Translations under genes and position numbers: made by a program
The notes under the pieces: model-generated
The model's input: only the letters and a program-made list of their open reading frames with translations
Told to the model about the DNA's origin: nothing
Database searches by the model: none
Shown here: piece by piece, positions 48,670-62,351 of the stretch
Layout of the letters: the number at the start of each line of letters is the position of its first letter
Numbering within the stretch: position 1 is the first letter of the stretch
From: Polychytrium aggregatum
Taxonomy: Eukaryota > Chytridiomycota > Chytridiomycetes > Polychytriales
Reading direction: 5' to 3'
Length of the DNA: 64,000 nucleotides
Assembly (NCBI RefSeq): GCF_025602895.1
Contig: NW_026516205.1
Coordinates: forward strand, 930,001-994,000

Positions 48670-49189
48670 TCCCCGAGCCCCCCAAGCTGCTGTTGGAGAG
48701 CCGGCACGATGGGCCATACTGTCCCTCGGGCTCTAATAGCAATATCGTCATGACGATGCTGTGCACCCGAGCGACGTTTCACTTGGGTGCTCTGACAGGG
48801 CAGCACACCGAATCCGTTCTCCCTCCCGCCGTGTGATCTGCTGAAAAGTCAGTCATATGTATCAGAATATATTCTCAATACCGTTTCCTTGAGGCCAAAT
48901 CGGAGGGTGTGATGTCGATGGCCGATGGGCTCCATCATGTTTGGAATGCGTGCATCGACCGAGCTGGGATGCCCGCCAATTACTCCACAGGCATGCTACC
49001 CGTCGTTGCATTCGCTGACCGTCAATGGCCAGCTCATATCCGGATACGATAGATGAAGGAGCGAGGGCACATGTGTATATTCAGGATCCAGAGGAGATGT
49101 AAGCTTGACAGAGGTCGATCAAAATCAAGTGTTCCGTTACAATCGGTGGGGCGCAGTGAATGAGACGGGGACGAGGGGCCGGCATGCTG
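48670..49189. other. Convergent intergenic region
   Basis: 520 bp lie between the RasGEF and CGR1 stops. It holds the second copy of the 22-nt repeat (49071-49092) and AT-rich text near 48850-48890 (ATATGTATCAGAATATATTC) that looks like 3'-end DNA. No gene was seen. Confidence 0.6.
49071..49092. repeat. 22-nt dispersed repeat, copy 2
   Basis: Identical over 22 bases to 42264-42285; again between convergent gene ends. Confidence 0.75.
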
Positions 49190-50350
49190 TTAGCGCTTCT
49201 CGAGGGCCCGGATCTGCTTCTTCTTCATGCGTTTGACTTTGCTGGCCGAGACCTGGATGTGGGGAAGAGACGGAGACAGTGAACACTGGTCAGGATTGGC
49301 AAATCGGACGACCGAGTCTGTCCACAGGAAGCCAGACCATCGGTATTGCTGGTCAGGCCGACCCGAGCAGGTTGCCAGATGGGCAATTATCAGGTGCCAT
49401 CGTGCTGACCTTTTGGACCACCTCGGACATCTTTTCGTTCTCGAGGCGGCGCTTTCGGCGCTCTTCTTCCTGCAGCCGTTTGGACTTTGAGGGATTCCAC
49501 CGAATCATGGTCATTGAGGTTGGGCATTGCATTCCAAGTTGTCGTCGGTAGAAAGGCCGTGGTGCGGACGAATGTACGTTATGTGAGTGGGATCTCTCGG
49601 CATGATATGTGTCGCCGGTGTCGACGACGGTAGCTCTGGTAGCTCCGGGAGCGACGGTATTGACGGTCCCCCATATTTGTGGTATCCAGGATAGCCCACG
49701 AACAGCTGAATCGCTTGCCAGAGGACAAGGCGCAGTTGCATCCTGATGAGGGCGAGTTGCGAAGATGAGAGCGGCAAATGATCAGTACCTCCTTTTCCTT
49801 CTTGACCTGTTCCTTCATTTCGTTCTCGGCAGCCTTCATCAGGGACTTGCGCCTCCGCTCGGCCTGCTGGATTTCCCAGCCTGTCGCACCCATCCATGGC
49901 CGACCGCAAAGGGCAGTAAACCGGTCAAATTGAGTCAGTTGAAGGCTATGGCCCAAGGCACCGATGAGAGACATCGCAGCGTCGGCTATGGCTGTTGGGG
50001 AAGAGGGCGGGTGATGGTGGCATTGACGGTACCTGGGCGGACAGAGACATTGCGCTTTGCCGACGATCGCTTGGTTTGCACCGACTTCCAGACACGGCCT
50101 GGCTCAGCAGAGAGGGAAAAGACACAATCGAATGAAGCGTCAGCGGCGTGCATGCTCCAGCCAGGCAGGATGAGGTTCAGAGGCGCCTCGCCCCATGTGT
50201 GTCGATGCTGGCCACGGCGGAAGTGGAGGAGATTGAAAGGACATGCACACCATTGACGGGGACTTTGCGGGGGATTGCCAGTCGCGACGAGGTTTCAGTG
50301 GCATCGTCGGCAACAGTGGTGGCCAGGCTGGGCTGGGTGGTGTCGGCCAT
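49190..50350 (-). CDS. CGR1: CGR1/CCDC86 family rRNA-processing protein
   Basis: Model: complement(join(49190..49252,49410..49484,49789..49880,50033..50098,50251..50350)), 131 residues, near yeast Cgr1 (120). This nucleolar protein is needed for pre-60S rRNA processing. Seen: a family signature split by an intron (VNGRVWKSVQTKRSS), a long Arg/Lys/Glu helix (WEIQQAERRRKSL, SKRLQEEERRKRRLENEKM), then VVQKVSASKVKRMKKKQIR and ALEKR at the end, as in CCDC86/Cgr1. All five exons keep frame. The first 30 residues are Thr/Ala/Ser-rich and not conserved. The acceptor of exon 4 (49484) is a CAAAG site, chosen because it alone joins the helix in frame. Confidence 0.92.
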
Positions 50351-52726
<2,376 letters not shown>

Positions 52727-54934
52727 TTCGAAAGAACAGAGATTTCAGCGTCGAGAAACGAGATGCCGAGAGAGCGACGGAAGGGAGGCTGCTTTTTCTA
52801 CCCTCGGCGCGGCGAGAGGGCGAAAAAAAGGGGAGCAGGGCGGATGGGGGAGGGGCGCTGGCTGGAGCCGGCTCGAGTGCAGCGACAATACCCAGGCAGG
52901 CGAGCGCCGAGTGGGCGGGCGCGCGACCAATCGGGGCGGGCGGGGGTGCGGCGGCCCATTGTGGGTGCGCGAGGGCGGCATTATTTGTTGGAGCGACGCG
53001 AGCGCGACGAGAGGATTTTGGAGGTGTCGACAGAGACTGCGCGGCCGGGGCTTTGCCTGTGGGAACCACGGGCTGTGTCGGGCCAGGCCGCGAGCCCGAT
53101 CAGAGAGAGAGAAGGAGAGAGGGAGAGAGAGAGGGAGAGAGAGAGGGAGAGCAGCCCTGGATCGGCTCGCGCGACTGTGGGCCGGCCGGGACACCGCTGC
53201 CTGTTTGGGCCGCCTTTGCCGCCGCCTGGCGCGCACTCTCTGTCGACATCGGTTCGGGGAGAGTACTTTTGCGCGGCGCGTGCGGGATCGGCTCGCCGCG
53301 ACAAGGTTTGCAGACCGGGCATTTGTGTTGGTGCGTGCGACTGCGCGGGCGGGGCAAGCGATTGGGTGCGGGGGGGCAAGAAGGCTGCATTTGCTGAAGC
53401 ATTTGCAATGGCACCTGCAAGAGCGTCGGCGATAGCACTTGCGTTTGAATTAGAATTTGCTGCTGAGCATCTCCGTTGGCGCCGCCAGGACGACCGCGGC
53501 TGTCTCTAGCATCGGCCCCGACACTGCCATTGGCGGCATTGCAAATGTGCGCGCTGGTCTCGTCCCGGCCCTTCTCTCTCGGTCTCTCCCGTCCCTCCCG
53601 GTCCTTCTCGCTGTGGCGCGTTGCCCGTGGCGCAATCTCCCCACGTGCCCATCCATCCGCGCCCGCCCTGCCCCATTGGCCCGAATTGTCGCGTCGCGCT
53701 CCTGCGCAGCCGCGCCGCTGTTCTCCCGTTTCTCCCTGGCTGCAGCACTGATCCTCTCGGCTGCCATGGAGCGTCCTCCTTGCCTGCCGTCCCGCAACAT
53801 CGCCTGCGCGGCCCGTATCTGTCCCGTGTGCCTGTCGCTGGCCGTTTGTTCTAGAACTCGTTGTTGCGAGCATATGCTTGCGCCAGTTTGCGCTTGCGCT
53901 TGCCCGCTTGGCTGTCTGCCTGGACGCCGTCTTCCGACTGGGACGTTGCAGACGCAATCGCCACCACCAGACCCGCCACCTGCAATTCGCCAGAAATCCC
54001 GTGCTCCCCCCCCCGATTTCGCCCTCCATCCGCCCAGAGCGCAACCTTGTGTCTGACAAAGATGCTGGCCCCCCACCCCCGATTCGCGCAGGATCGTCGA
54101 GTGGTGCTGCCGCTGCAAATCGCGCTGCGTATCTTGCAGATGCTGCAGCAGCCGCACCGAGTGCGCACCATCCCCTCGACTCCGTCTGCTGCATCTGCCA
54201 TCCCAGCATACCGCCCCTGTCCTTCGGCCTGCATCGGTCCTCCATCTGTCCTCCATCTGTCCTGGCCTGCCTGGCATTGCGCGAACAACAAGCAGCCCTA
54301 TCTCGATGCGCCAGCCAATCGCATTTGTGCTGGAGCGTCACGACCGACCAATTGGGCTCGGGCGCAGTCAGCCGCTGCGCAATCCGACGCGCGCTCGCGG
54401 CCCCATGTCGGTCACGAGCCGCACAGCCCTTCAAAACTCTATTTTTTCCATTTCTGTGGCACATTCCATTTTTGCACCGCTCCCGGCTCCTTGTGGCTCT
54501 GCTCCCGAACTGGTTTCGTGGCCTTGGGGTTTGCTTGCGCGTTTGCCTTCCCGCCCTGCCGGTCCATCAGCGGTCCCCGGTCGCCAGGAACCTTGTCGAC
54601 AATGCTCCAAGGTTTCGTCTCCGAGTTTGCAAGACCGCCTTCTTCGTGCATCCACGCGCCGAAACCCAGCCCTGCATCGATGCATCTGCCAATGCACGCG
54701 CCGATGCGTCTGCCAATGTACTCGCCAATGTGCGGGCCAGCCCAGTCGCTCTGTGTCATCCAAAAGTGCATTCATTCATGTGTCTGTCTCGCAGCCGTCG
54801 AGCACCAACCGCCGTAAACTCGGGAACTTTGCTCGTATTGCATCCAACTCACTGTGTGGTCGGTGTTGCTCCATCGTGGTGTGCCAACAGCCAGTCCTCT
54901 CCCTCTCTGCCCTTGCGTCCGGCTGTATCTGTGC
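52727..54934. other. 2.2-kb intergenic region with long but unsupported frames
   Basis: It lies upstream of calmodulin and downstream of the SMC1 stop. Open frames of 270-450 codons overlap on both strands, but every translation is low-complexity (Arg/Ala/Gly on one strand, Pro/Ser/Cys on the other), with no domain and no splice structure. It contains a CCAAT box (52927-52931), a GA-rich tract (53101-53151), and related GCCAATG units at about 54678-54732. The part near 52727 is presumably the calmodulin promoter. Confidence 0.55.
53101..53151. repeat. GA-rich (CT-rich on sense strand) tract upstream of calmodulin
   Basis: A run of GAGA/GGGA about 375-425 bp upstream of the calmodulin start. 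CT-rich sense-strand tracts are common in strong fungal promoters. Confidence 0.6.
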
Positions 54935-57900
54935 TCATTGCTCCAGCGGTGTCTGCCCTGTGCCGAACCGGGATTCGAGATCCAATGTCAGCACTTGGCT
55001 CGTCTGTTCGGCCTGGTCCTTGTAGATCCCAACCAGGGCATCCGCCTTTTCGTACAGCGTGTTCTTGAGAGAGATCACGATGAACTGAACGCCGCTTTCG
55101 TCTTTGTGTGCCTGCTTCTGAATGTATCTTGAGATGCGTGCAACGTTGGTGTTGTCGAGGGCAGCATCAACCTCATCGAGCACAAAGAAAGGCGCCGGTC
55201 GATAGCTGTGGGGACGAAGAGAGCCGATGTCAGACCAGACCAGACCAGGCCAGATCAGTGGGATACTAAATCTCGATATCGCCTTGCCATCTACCTGTGG
55301 ATCGCAAACAGCAGCGCCAGAGCCGCCACGGTTTTCTCGCCGCCAGAGAGCTGCTCCATGTCTCGGAATCCTTTCATCGGAGGGACCGCATGATATCGCA
55401 CCGAGTCCGTAAAGGGCTCCTGCGATCGAGAACCAAATCGTGGTGAGCCGAGTGTTGTTGTGCATCATTCCAGAGGAGCCGCAGTGTCTCAGCTTTCTTC
55501 TGCTGCCACCATAACTGCATCAAGCCACTCACGTCGCTGTCGTCGAGGTTCAGCTGGGCAACACCACCCGGGAATCCTGGCGAGGATGTGAGCTCTTCGT
55601 AGATCCGCCCAATGTTCTCCGAGATGTGAAGATACGCCTTGTAAAACCGCTCGTATCTGCCCAGAGCACCGATATCTACGTTAGATTGATCACCATCTCA
55701 CCATCACCATCACCATCACCATCACCATCACCATCACCATCACCATCACCATCACCATCACCATCACCATCACCATCACCATCACCATCACCATCACCAT
55801 CACCATCACCATCACCATCACCATCACCATCACCATCACCATCACCATCACCATCTCCATCTCCATCTCCATCTCCATCTGTTTCTCGGTCGTCGCACAC
55901 ACCTTTCTTGCTTGATCGTGTTGAACCTATCCTTGGCCGACTTGGCTTCTCGTCGCGACTGCTCAAATTCCCTTGCCGTGTTGCGGTATCGCTCCTCGAC
56001 ATCATCCAGCCTGATCAGTCGCAATCACCCCAGAGTCAGAACCATTCGGCCAGACATAGCACTCCGCAACTCCAATGCTCGCTCGCGGCTCGTTTCAATT
56101 GCGGCTGTGTCGGACTCACCTCTCAACTGCCTTCATGTTGGGTGCCAGGCGCTCAATCTCTGCCGCGAGGCCCTTGATGTTCTCCTCAAGCTCGACATCA
56201 AGCTCGCTGCTGCCGTTCTGAGGGTCGCAAGCAATCGCGCACGAAACATCAGCGACAGTGGCCACAGGACCGGCGTACTTTCTGTTTCAATTACAGGATT
56301 CTGGATCGGCCCACTTTTGCTCGCTTTCCTCTCCCTTTCACATATCCCAGGCGATGTCCATACCTCGCGATAATCTGCCTTGAGTGAGCGGTAGTCGATC
56401 TGGATGTTGCTGAGCTGAACCGTCGAGCTCGAAGGACCCGATGGTTCATCGACGTCCATCTGGTCCTCGCCCAATCCGTGGCTCCGCTTCAGTGAATAAG
56501 CAGCAGCGGAATCAAAGTCAGTCAACAGGTTACCAACAGCAGCAGCTCCATAATCAATCATGACTTCACCCGCCGTTCATGTATCAGATTGCATCGCTCA
56601 ACGCACCTCAAGCTCGTTCAGGGGGATAGCTTCCAGTTTTCGACCAACGAGCGGCAGCGGAATCTCCTCCAGCTTGGCTTTGCGTAGCAGCGCAAACCGC
56701 TCTTCGTTGAACTTTTCAATCTCGGTCTCCTGTTGGCCCGAAAGTCGGTGGCCGGTGCGATTTGTTCAAGTAAGAATCCGGCTTTGCTGCCGCCAAATCG
56801 GCCTACATTGACACATTGCTCAGCACGCCATGTGTGTCGCTTCAGGTGCCGTATACTGACCGCGTGGGTGATCGCCGTGGAGCTGTCCTCGGCCCGTTTG
56901 ATCAGACTCTGCAGTTCCTTCTTGACGTCATTGACTGCATCGCGGTGGCCATCGAGGCTCTCTTTGAGCTGCAACAACTCAGCTTGCGATTGCGCGAGCG
57001 ACTCGTTGAGCGCCTCGGCTTCCTTGGCATAGCTCTCCTTCTCCTCTTCCAGCTCAGCCAGTAAGCTTTCATCTTTTGAGATGGCTGTCTGGATGCGCTC
57101 GAGGCGGGTCTGAACCTCCTGGCAGAGCTGCTGGTTGAACGAGATTCTGTTGGACGTGGTGTTGTCGAAAGTCGTAACGACAGTAACCAAAGCAGCATTG
57201 GGCGTCGTCCGTGTTAGTATTCCAAAGTCAAGTTTGCATCTCATCGCAGCGCACTCGGACACGCATCCCGTTGAGAGTAAAGTCCCGGACGTGCAGCGAC
57301 GCTCTACTTTGGCCCACATTCAGTCGAGGGAGTGCACGTTCACACCCTGCACAGCTTGCCAAAACAGAGAGCGTGACAGGTACGGAGGGGAGATGAAAGC
57401 GAGGGGTCAACTTACTCTCCCTCGAGCTTAGCTTTCTGAGTCGTAAACTGCAATCGTTTCTGCGAGACCTCCTCCTGGCTGCTCAGGAGCTTGTCCTCGT
57501 ATTCGCGCACACTATGGACTCCAATGCGCCGACAAAAGTCTGCAAAGATCGTGGCTTCCACTTTGGCGATCGCCGCCTCGGCCGACTCGATCTGCTCGTT
57601 GATACTCTCAAGGCCAGCGTCTGTCTCGGCGCTTTCACTGCGCAGCTCGCGCATCTGGTCCGCGCAGAACTTGATTTCCTTCTGGACTGCTTCCAGTTTG
57701 CGCTCCGTGGCCTCCTACTCAGGATGGAAGCGTCAGTCCGAGGAGGGCGGTAAGTACATATTTTACAAGGCAAGCGCCGCTGGCCTTCTCGCGGTCAACT
57801 CTACTCACCAGATCGCTGGTTGTAAACTTGAGCTTGTTTTCCAGCATAAAGATTGCATGCTTCATTTGCTCGTCATATCCGGCTTTGCGGCGACTCTGCT

Positions 57901-60900
57901 GTACTTCGGCGAGCTGATTCGCCAGCGAGTCCTTGACTTTGCGGAGATCTGTGGGTACAGAGCGCCGAATAAGTCCCTCGCATCCTTCAGTGCGGCTTTG
58001 GGCTGTCGTGGTCGTCCTCATATCGCCCGCCGGACGCTCAGGATCCCAAGGGGGCAACTTACTATCAAGCTCGCGCTCTTCCCAGCGCCGAGCGTCCTTC
58101 GTAACACCGCTCTGACCGCCGGTAATCAATCCGCTCTTGTGGATCACGGTTCCGTCGAGGGTGACGGCTTCGGCGCAATGTAAAAACATGAACGTCAACG
58201 GACACGTGGATGCCAACATGCTAGTGGACACAAGTGGACGCCAACATGCAAGTGCACACAAGTGGATGCAAGTGTGAGCGAGCGCCGTGCCGCGGTGGAC
58301 ATCCATACACCTTACCTTTCACATCCTCATTCTTGTCGTAACAGATCGATCGCGCCACCTCGAGGGTGTCGCAAACCAGTCCGCTTCCACAAACGTAGCG
58401 GAACACTCGCTCGTACTGCGGATCGAACTGGATAATATCGATTGCCAATCGCGCCCCCTTTGCGAATGACCGATACTTTTCATTGATGGGCTTGGCAACG
58501 ATCCCGTCGAGTGGCAAGAATGTACCCTGGCCAGCGCGCTGGTCTTTTAGATACTGTACCAGCCAAAGGAATGTCCAAATTGAGCCTTGGTTAACGCTCG
58601 CTCGCACAATGGGCGAATCTGACGAGGCCCTCAAGACACTCCAAACTCTGCGTGCGCGCGCACTTGGTCACTCGCCCTGGCCCAGACCAGATCAGATCAG
58701 AGTTTGGACCCTGGGGCTTACCTTGATGCACTCGATCGCCGTCTTTTCGTCGTCCACGATGACGGCGTCGATGTTGCGCCCCAATATAATCGAAGCGGCA
58801 ACGTCGTACTTTCGCTGTGTTGGCTTGCACAAGTCAACGACTCGTCCATGCACGCCTGGAAACAGCTGCCTCATGCCCTCGAGGCTCTGCTTGAACTTGC
58901 GCTCACGCTCGTTCTCGCGCTGATCGGTTCTTGCGTCCATGAGCTTCTGCATGGTGTCAGCCATCTTTTCATTCAGCTCGTTTTCGAGTTGCCTGTTGTG
59001 GTAGTGATACACGGCGACTGGGGTCAACCTGTTGTCGTCAACTCACAGCTAAGGCTCTGCTCCTGCCCAGCCCTGCCGATGGACCTACCACAACCGCCGG
59101 CGCTCCGATTGGGAGAACTCATAGTCCCGGCGGGTTTGCTCCAGTTCCCGCGTCTGGGTCACTAGATTATCTTGCAGCTGGTGATCGAATCGAAATCGAG
59201 TCTCGATTTAGTGTTTCGCTCATCGGGGGCAGCTCGAGACACTCGCTCCCAAGAGAGAGCAAAGCCGTGGCATCTGAGTCGTCCTTGACACACTTTTCTC
59301 GGCCAGTGTTTGAGCGGCACACTCTTCCCTGTCCATTCCGGTATCCTCGCTCCTCGATGTTCAAGGCTATTTTCGCTGCCCCCGTGTACATACGTCGCGC
59401 TGCCGTTCTTGGAACTTTTCTTTTTCCTCGAGAAGCTGCTGGTGCCGAGCCTTGGCTGAATCAAGCTTGTCTTGAGTGCGCTTGATCGACTCGGTCAGTG
59501 ACTTTTGCTGGCGCTTGAGAGAGTTGAGTTGCTGCTTCTCTGCAGCGGTCTTGGCGTCGGCTTCGTTGCGTCTAGATCAAGAGGCACGCATTGTCCATCA
59601 GATTAGCCTGCTGAATCTCTCTGCCATCCGGTCTGCCATCCGGTCTGCCACCTCACTGGAGTGGCGTCTACTCCGGAGAAGACAGGCGTCTTCGTACTTT
59701 TCTCGATATTCTGCTTGTGCGCGCTCGCTGATCTTCAGCGCTTTCCCCTTTTCGGATGACTTGAGCGACTCTATTGGGATGGGAAGCGACGATGGTTGTG
59801 TTCAGTGGCTGCGTCCTCAACGCGACTCAGCGCGGGCCGCCATGCGGCGGGTCACTTTGGCTCCCACCTTCATATCGCATAATGGCCTTTTCGACGTCTT
59901 TGAGCTGCTTTTCGAGGTCCTTGACAACGTCACTCTGCATCGAAGGATACAATCCATCCACATCCAGAATTAGCACAGCAGAACACGCTGCAGCCGTGTA
60001 AGCTGTGTCTAAAAGAGCGATCGTGATGATACAAGGCACAGCGCCACTTGCCTGCTTGGATAGATTGCCCTCGGTCTTGCTGAGATTCTCGCGGGTGTTG
60101 GCCAGTTTGCCGCGGATATGCAGGATTCTCTCGTCAATCTTGAGCAGCTGGGGTTTCTGTTCGTGCCCACGGATAAAAGATAGCCAAAGAGGGTTAGCGC
60201 CACTCGTCCCACAATCAGTAATGCGCCGAAGAGTAGTAGATGCTGTTGCATACAACGTCTCCCAACCTTGCTGTCGATCTGTCGAGTCTTGTCCTTGACA
60301 ATCTTTTCGCATTTGAGTAGCTCCGCATTGACCTTGGCCTGCTTCTTCTTGGCATCCTTAAAGGCACGCTCGAGGCGATCCTATCCGCGGACGCAAAGGG
60401 GTAGTATTAGCATCGCGACCGAGCGGTGTCTCGGCTTGGATCCCCGGATCGCCATTGGCGCGCACCTGTGTTTCGTTAAAGTCGCCTGTCTTGGCCTGCT
60501 CCTCGCCGATTACTTGCTCCATCTGGGTGACTTTGCCTTCCAGATGAAAGAGCTTCCAGAGGAAGTGAGTGGTGAGCAGCTTGGCCTGTAAACCAGAGCG
60601 AGATTGAAACCGTGCAAGGTACAAATACGTTAGTGGCAGGACACCCAGCTCTTTCCGCCAATTTCAAGCTGGGTGTTGTGCTGATGGCAATCGGAAGAAG
60701 GATGAGCAACCAAGTTCCTAATCAATTGCATTGAACTTTGATCCAATGATGCACGCACCCTTTGGCTCTGGAGTCGCTCGTATTTCTCTGCCTCGTCTTT
60801 CTGCTCACGGAACTGTTTCATCTCTGCAGTCACGCCGCGCTTCTTGTTGAAGTTTTGCGTCGAATTCTCGGTCGCTCGCTCCTGAACTGCCTTGAGCTCC

Positions 60901-61951
60901 TCGTACTCTTTCTTGAACTCGAGGGATCTAGGAGGTGCGACAGAGGTCAACACGCGGACCAGGCTGAGTCGCACGCTGCCAGATGCTCGACTAATTGCTT
61001 TCTCTCGACATGCTATCGCGCTGCCAGAGTCATGCTCACCCGCTGATCTGCTCAATGAGCCGGGTCAGGTCCTTGGACGACTGCGAAGCAATCGCTTCAA
61101 TGTCTCCCTAACAGCCGAGTGGTGCGATGCAGTGTGGGCATTATAGTCTCGCATATATGGCTGCTCAGATCTGATCCAAACGGGTGCATCGGATTCCATC
61201 ACCGCTCTGCGACCCTGTGCGCCCCCCTCACCTGGAAAACGAGAAAGTTGCGAGCCTTGACCAGGATATTTTCCAGCTCCAGGGTCTTGAGATATACATC
61301 GACGCTGACGACACGGTTGTTGATCCGATACTGACTGCCTGACGATGAAATACTATTGGCGACCCCAGCGAGTCAGTGTCGCAGCCAGCAGCAGCATAGT
61401 GGACCGCACTGTCCCCTCCCCGTTCGACAATAGGGCGACTGCATTGGACCTGGTATGGTCGACTGGGAACGCACCTGCGGGAAAAGGTGACCTCGGTGCC
61501 GTCATCCTGTCGATAGACAGCTGTCACCGATGCTGTCTTGGGACGGACATTTTCCACTTCATCGCTGTCCTCGTCATCGCCACTGCGGCCCTCGTCGTCT
61601 TCGTGCTCCTCGGGGCCTCTGGTGTAGATGAGCTCGCGGAGCTGTTGCGAGCGCAGCTGTTGCGACTTGATGCCGAGAACAAACGAGATGGCGTCCATCA
61701 GATTGGACTTGCCTACGGAGCTTAAAATCAGTGGTTCTGCCAATGGTTTGATGCAAATGGAGCAGCACACAAAGGCAGCAGCGAGGCATCTCTCGCCCGA
61801 GCTCTCTCTGGTTCGGATGGCCCTGCAGGCCGCCTGACTCACCAGCTCCGTTGGGTCCGATCACAGACGTGAAGCTGCTGAACGGACCGATGGTCTGCTT
61901 GCCCCTGTAGGACTTGAAATTCTCCAGATCGATGCGAACGAGTCGTCCCAT
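54935..61951 (-). CDS. SMC1: Cohesin subunit SMC1
   Basis: Model of 25 exons: complement(join(54935..55205,55295..55419,55533..55656,55903..56010,56120..56217,56364..56486,56607..56729,56861..57146,57416..57714,57809..57948,58063..58167,58316..58553,58722..58992,59089..59177,59394..59571,59698..59770,59868..59934,60052..60156,60267..60380,60466..60585,60759..60927,61040..61107,61232..61352,61475..61712,61843..61951)), 1,253 residues; animal SMC1 has 1,233. It is the ATPase of the cohesin ring that holds sister chromatids together. Walker A GPNGAGKS (32-39) spans the first intron. Then come an acidic insert (about 70-90), coiled coil, hinge (about 520-690; [19 protein letters not shown]), coiled coil, signature LSGGEK (1146-1151) and Walker B FFVLDEVD (1170-1177). 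LDNTNVARI and the N-terminal MGRL..ENFKSY identify SMC1 rather than SMC2-6. One intron has a GC donor. Confidence 0.96.
55699..55878. repeat. (CACCAT)26(CTCCAT)4 hexanucleotide tract in SMC1 intron
   Basis: A perfect 26-copy CACCAT tract (55699-55854) is followed by four CTCCAT copies. It fills most of the 246-nt intron 55657-55902 and ends 24 bases from the donor. Frames through it would give Ser/Pro, Asp/Gly or Met/Val repeats, but splice sites place it outside the coding sequence. Confidence 0.95.
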
Positions 61952-62351
61952 GGTCGCTGCTGCTCTGGTCGGTGCGCTTGTAGGCGGCTTGATCGAAGCA
62001 AGCCGTGCGGGGGGAGATGCGGGGCTGGGTGAGCCCTCCTGGGGCCGCCCAACATGCCTCGCTCTGCGAAGCCAGTTCGAGCCAGCGCGCGGTTCGAGTC
62101 TGCATTTGCCCAAATAAGGCAAGATTCATCGCTGCAAAGCGCGGCACAACTCCAGGATCGCGGCCTGCATTCGGAGCTCTGGACAACATTCGCCAGCCGG
62201 ACGGGGTCTCGCTGCGACTTTGCCCAAGTTCGGTCAATAGTGCAGATCCGGCATTTTGACCCCCGAGAGCCGCAGAGTGCCTTGGAAACGCATCGCCCCG
62301 CACACCGCTGCCTCGACGCTTCGCACACTGCCGCCCAAATTGCGTGCCAGG
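61952..62351. promoter_or_regulatory. 400-bp bidirectional promoter SMC1/CDC6
   Basis: The start codons of SMC1 (minus) and CDC6 (plus) are 400 bp apart with no gene between. No exact MCB (ACGCGT) site was seen. CCGCCCAAAT at 62331-62340, close to the CDC6 start, is a near match to an E2F-type site. GCGC-rich text lies at 62084-62091 and around 62139. Confidence 0.6.

Noticed and set aside
55626-56177. Frame encoding a long Ser-Pro repeat (and antisense Gly-Asp or Met-Val repeats)
   Set aside because: The hexamer tract lies in an SMC1 intron bounded by good splice sites; SMC1 exons on both sides join in frame.
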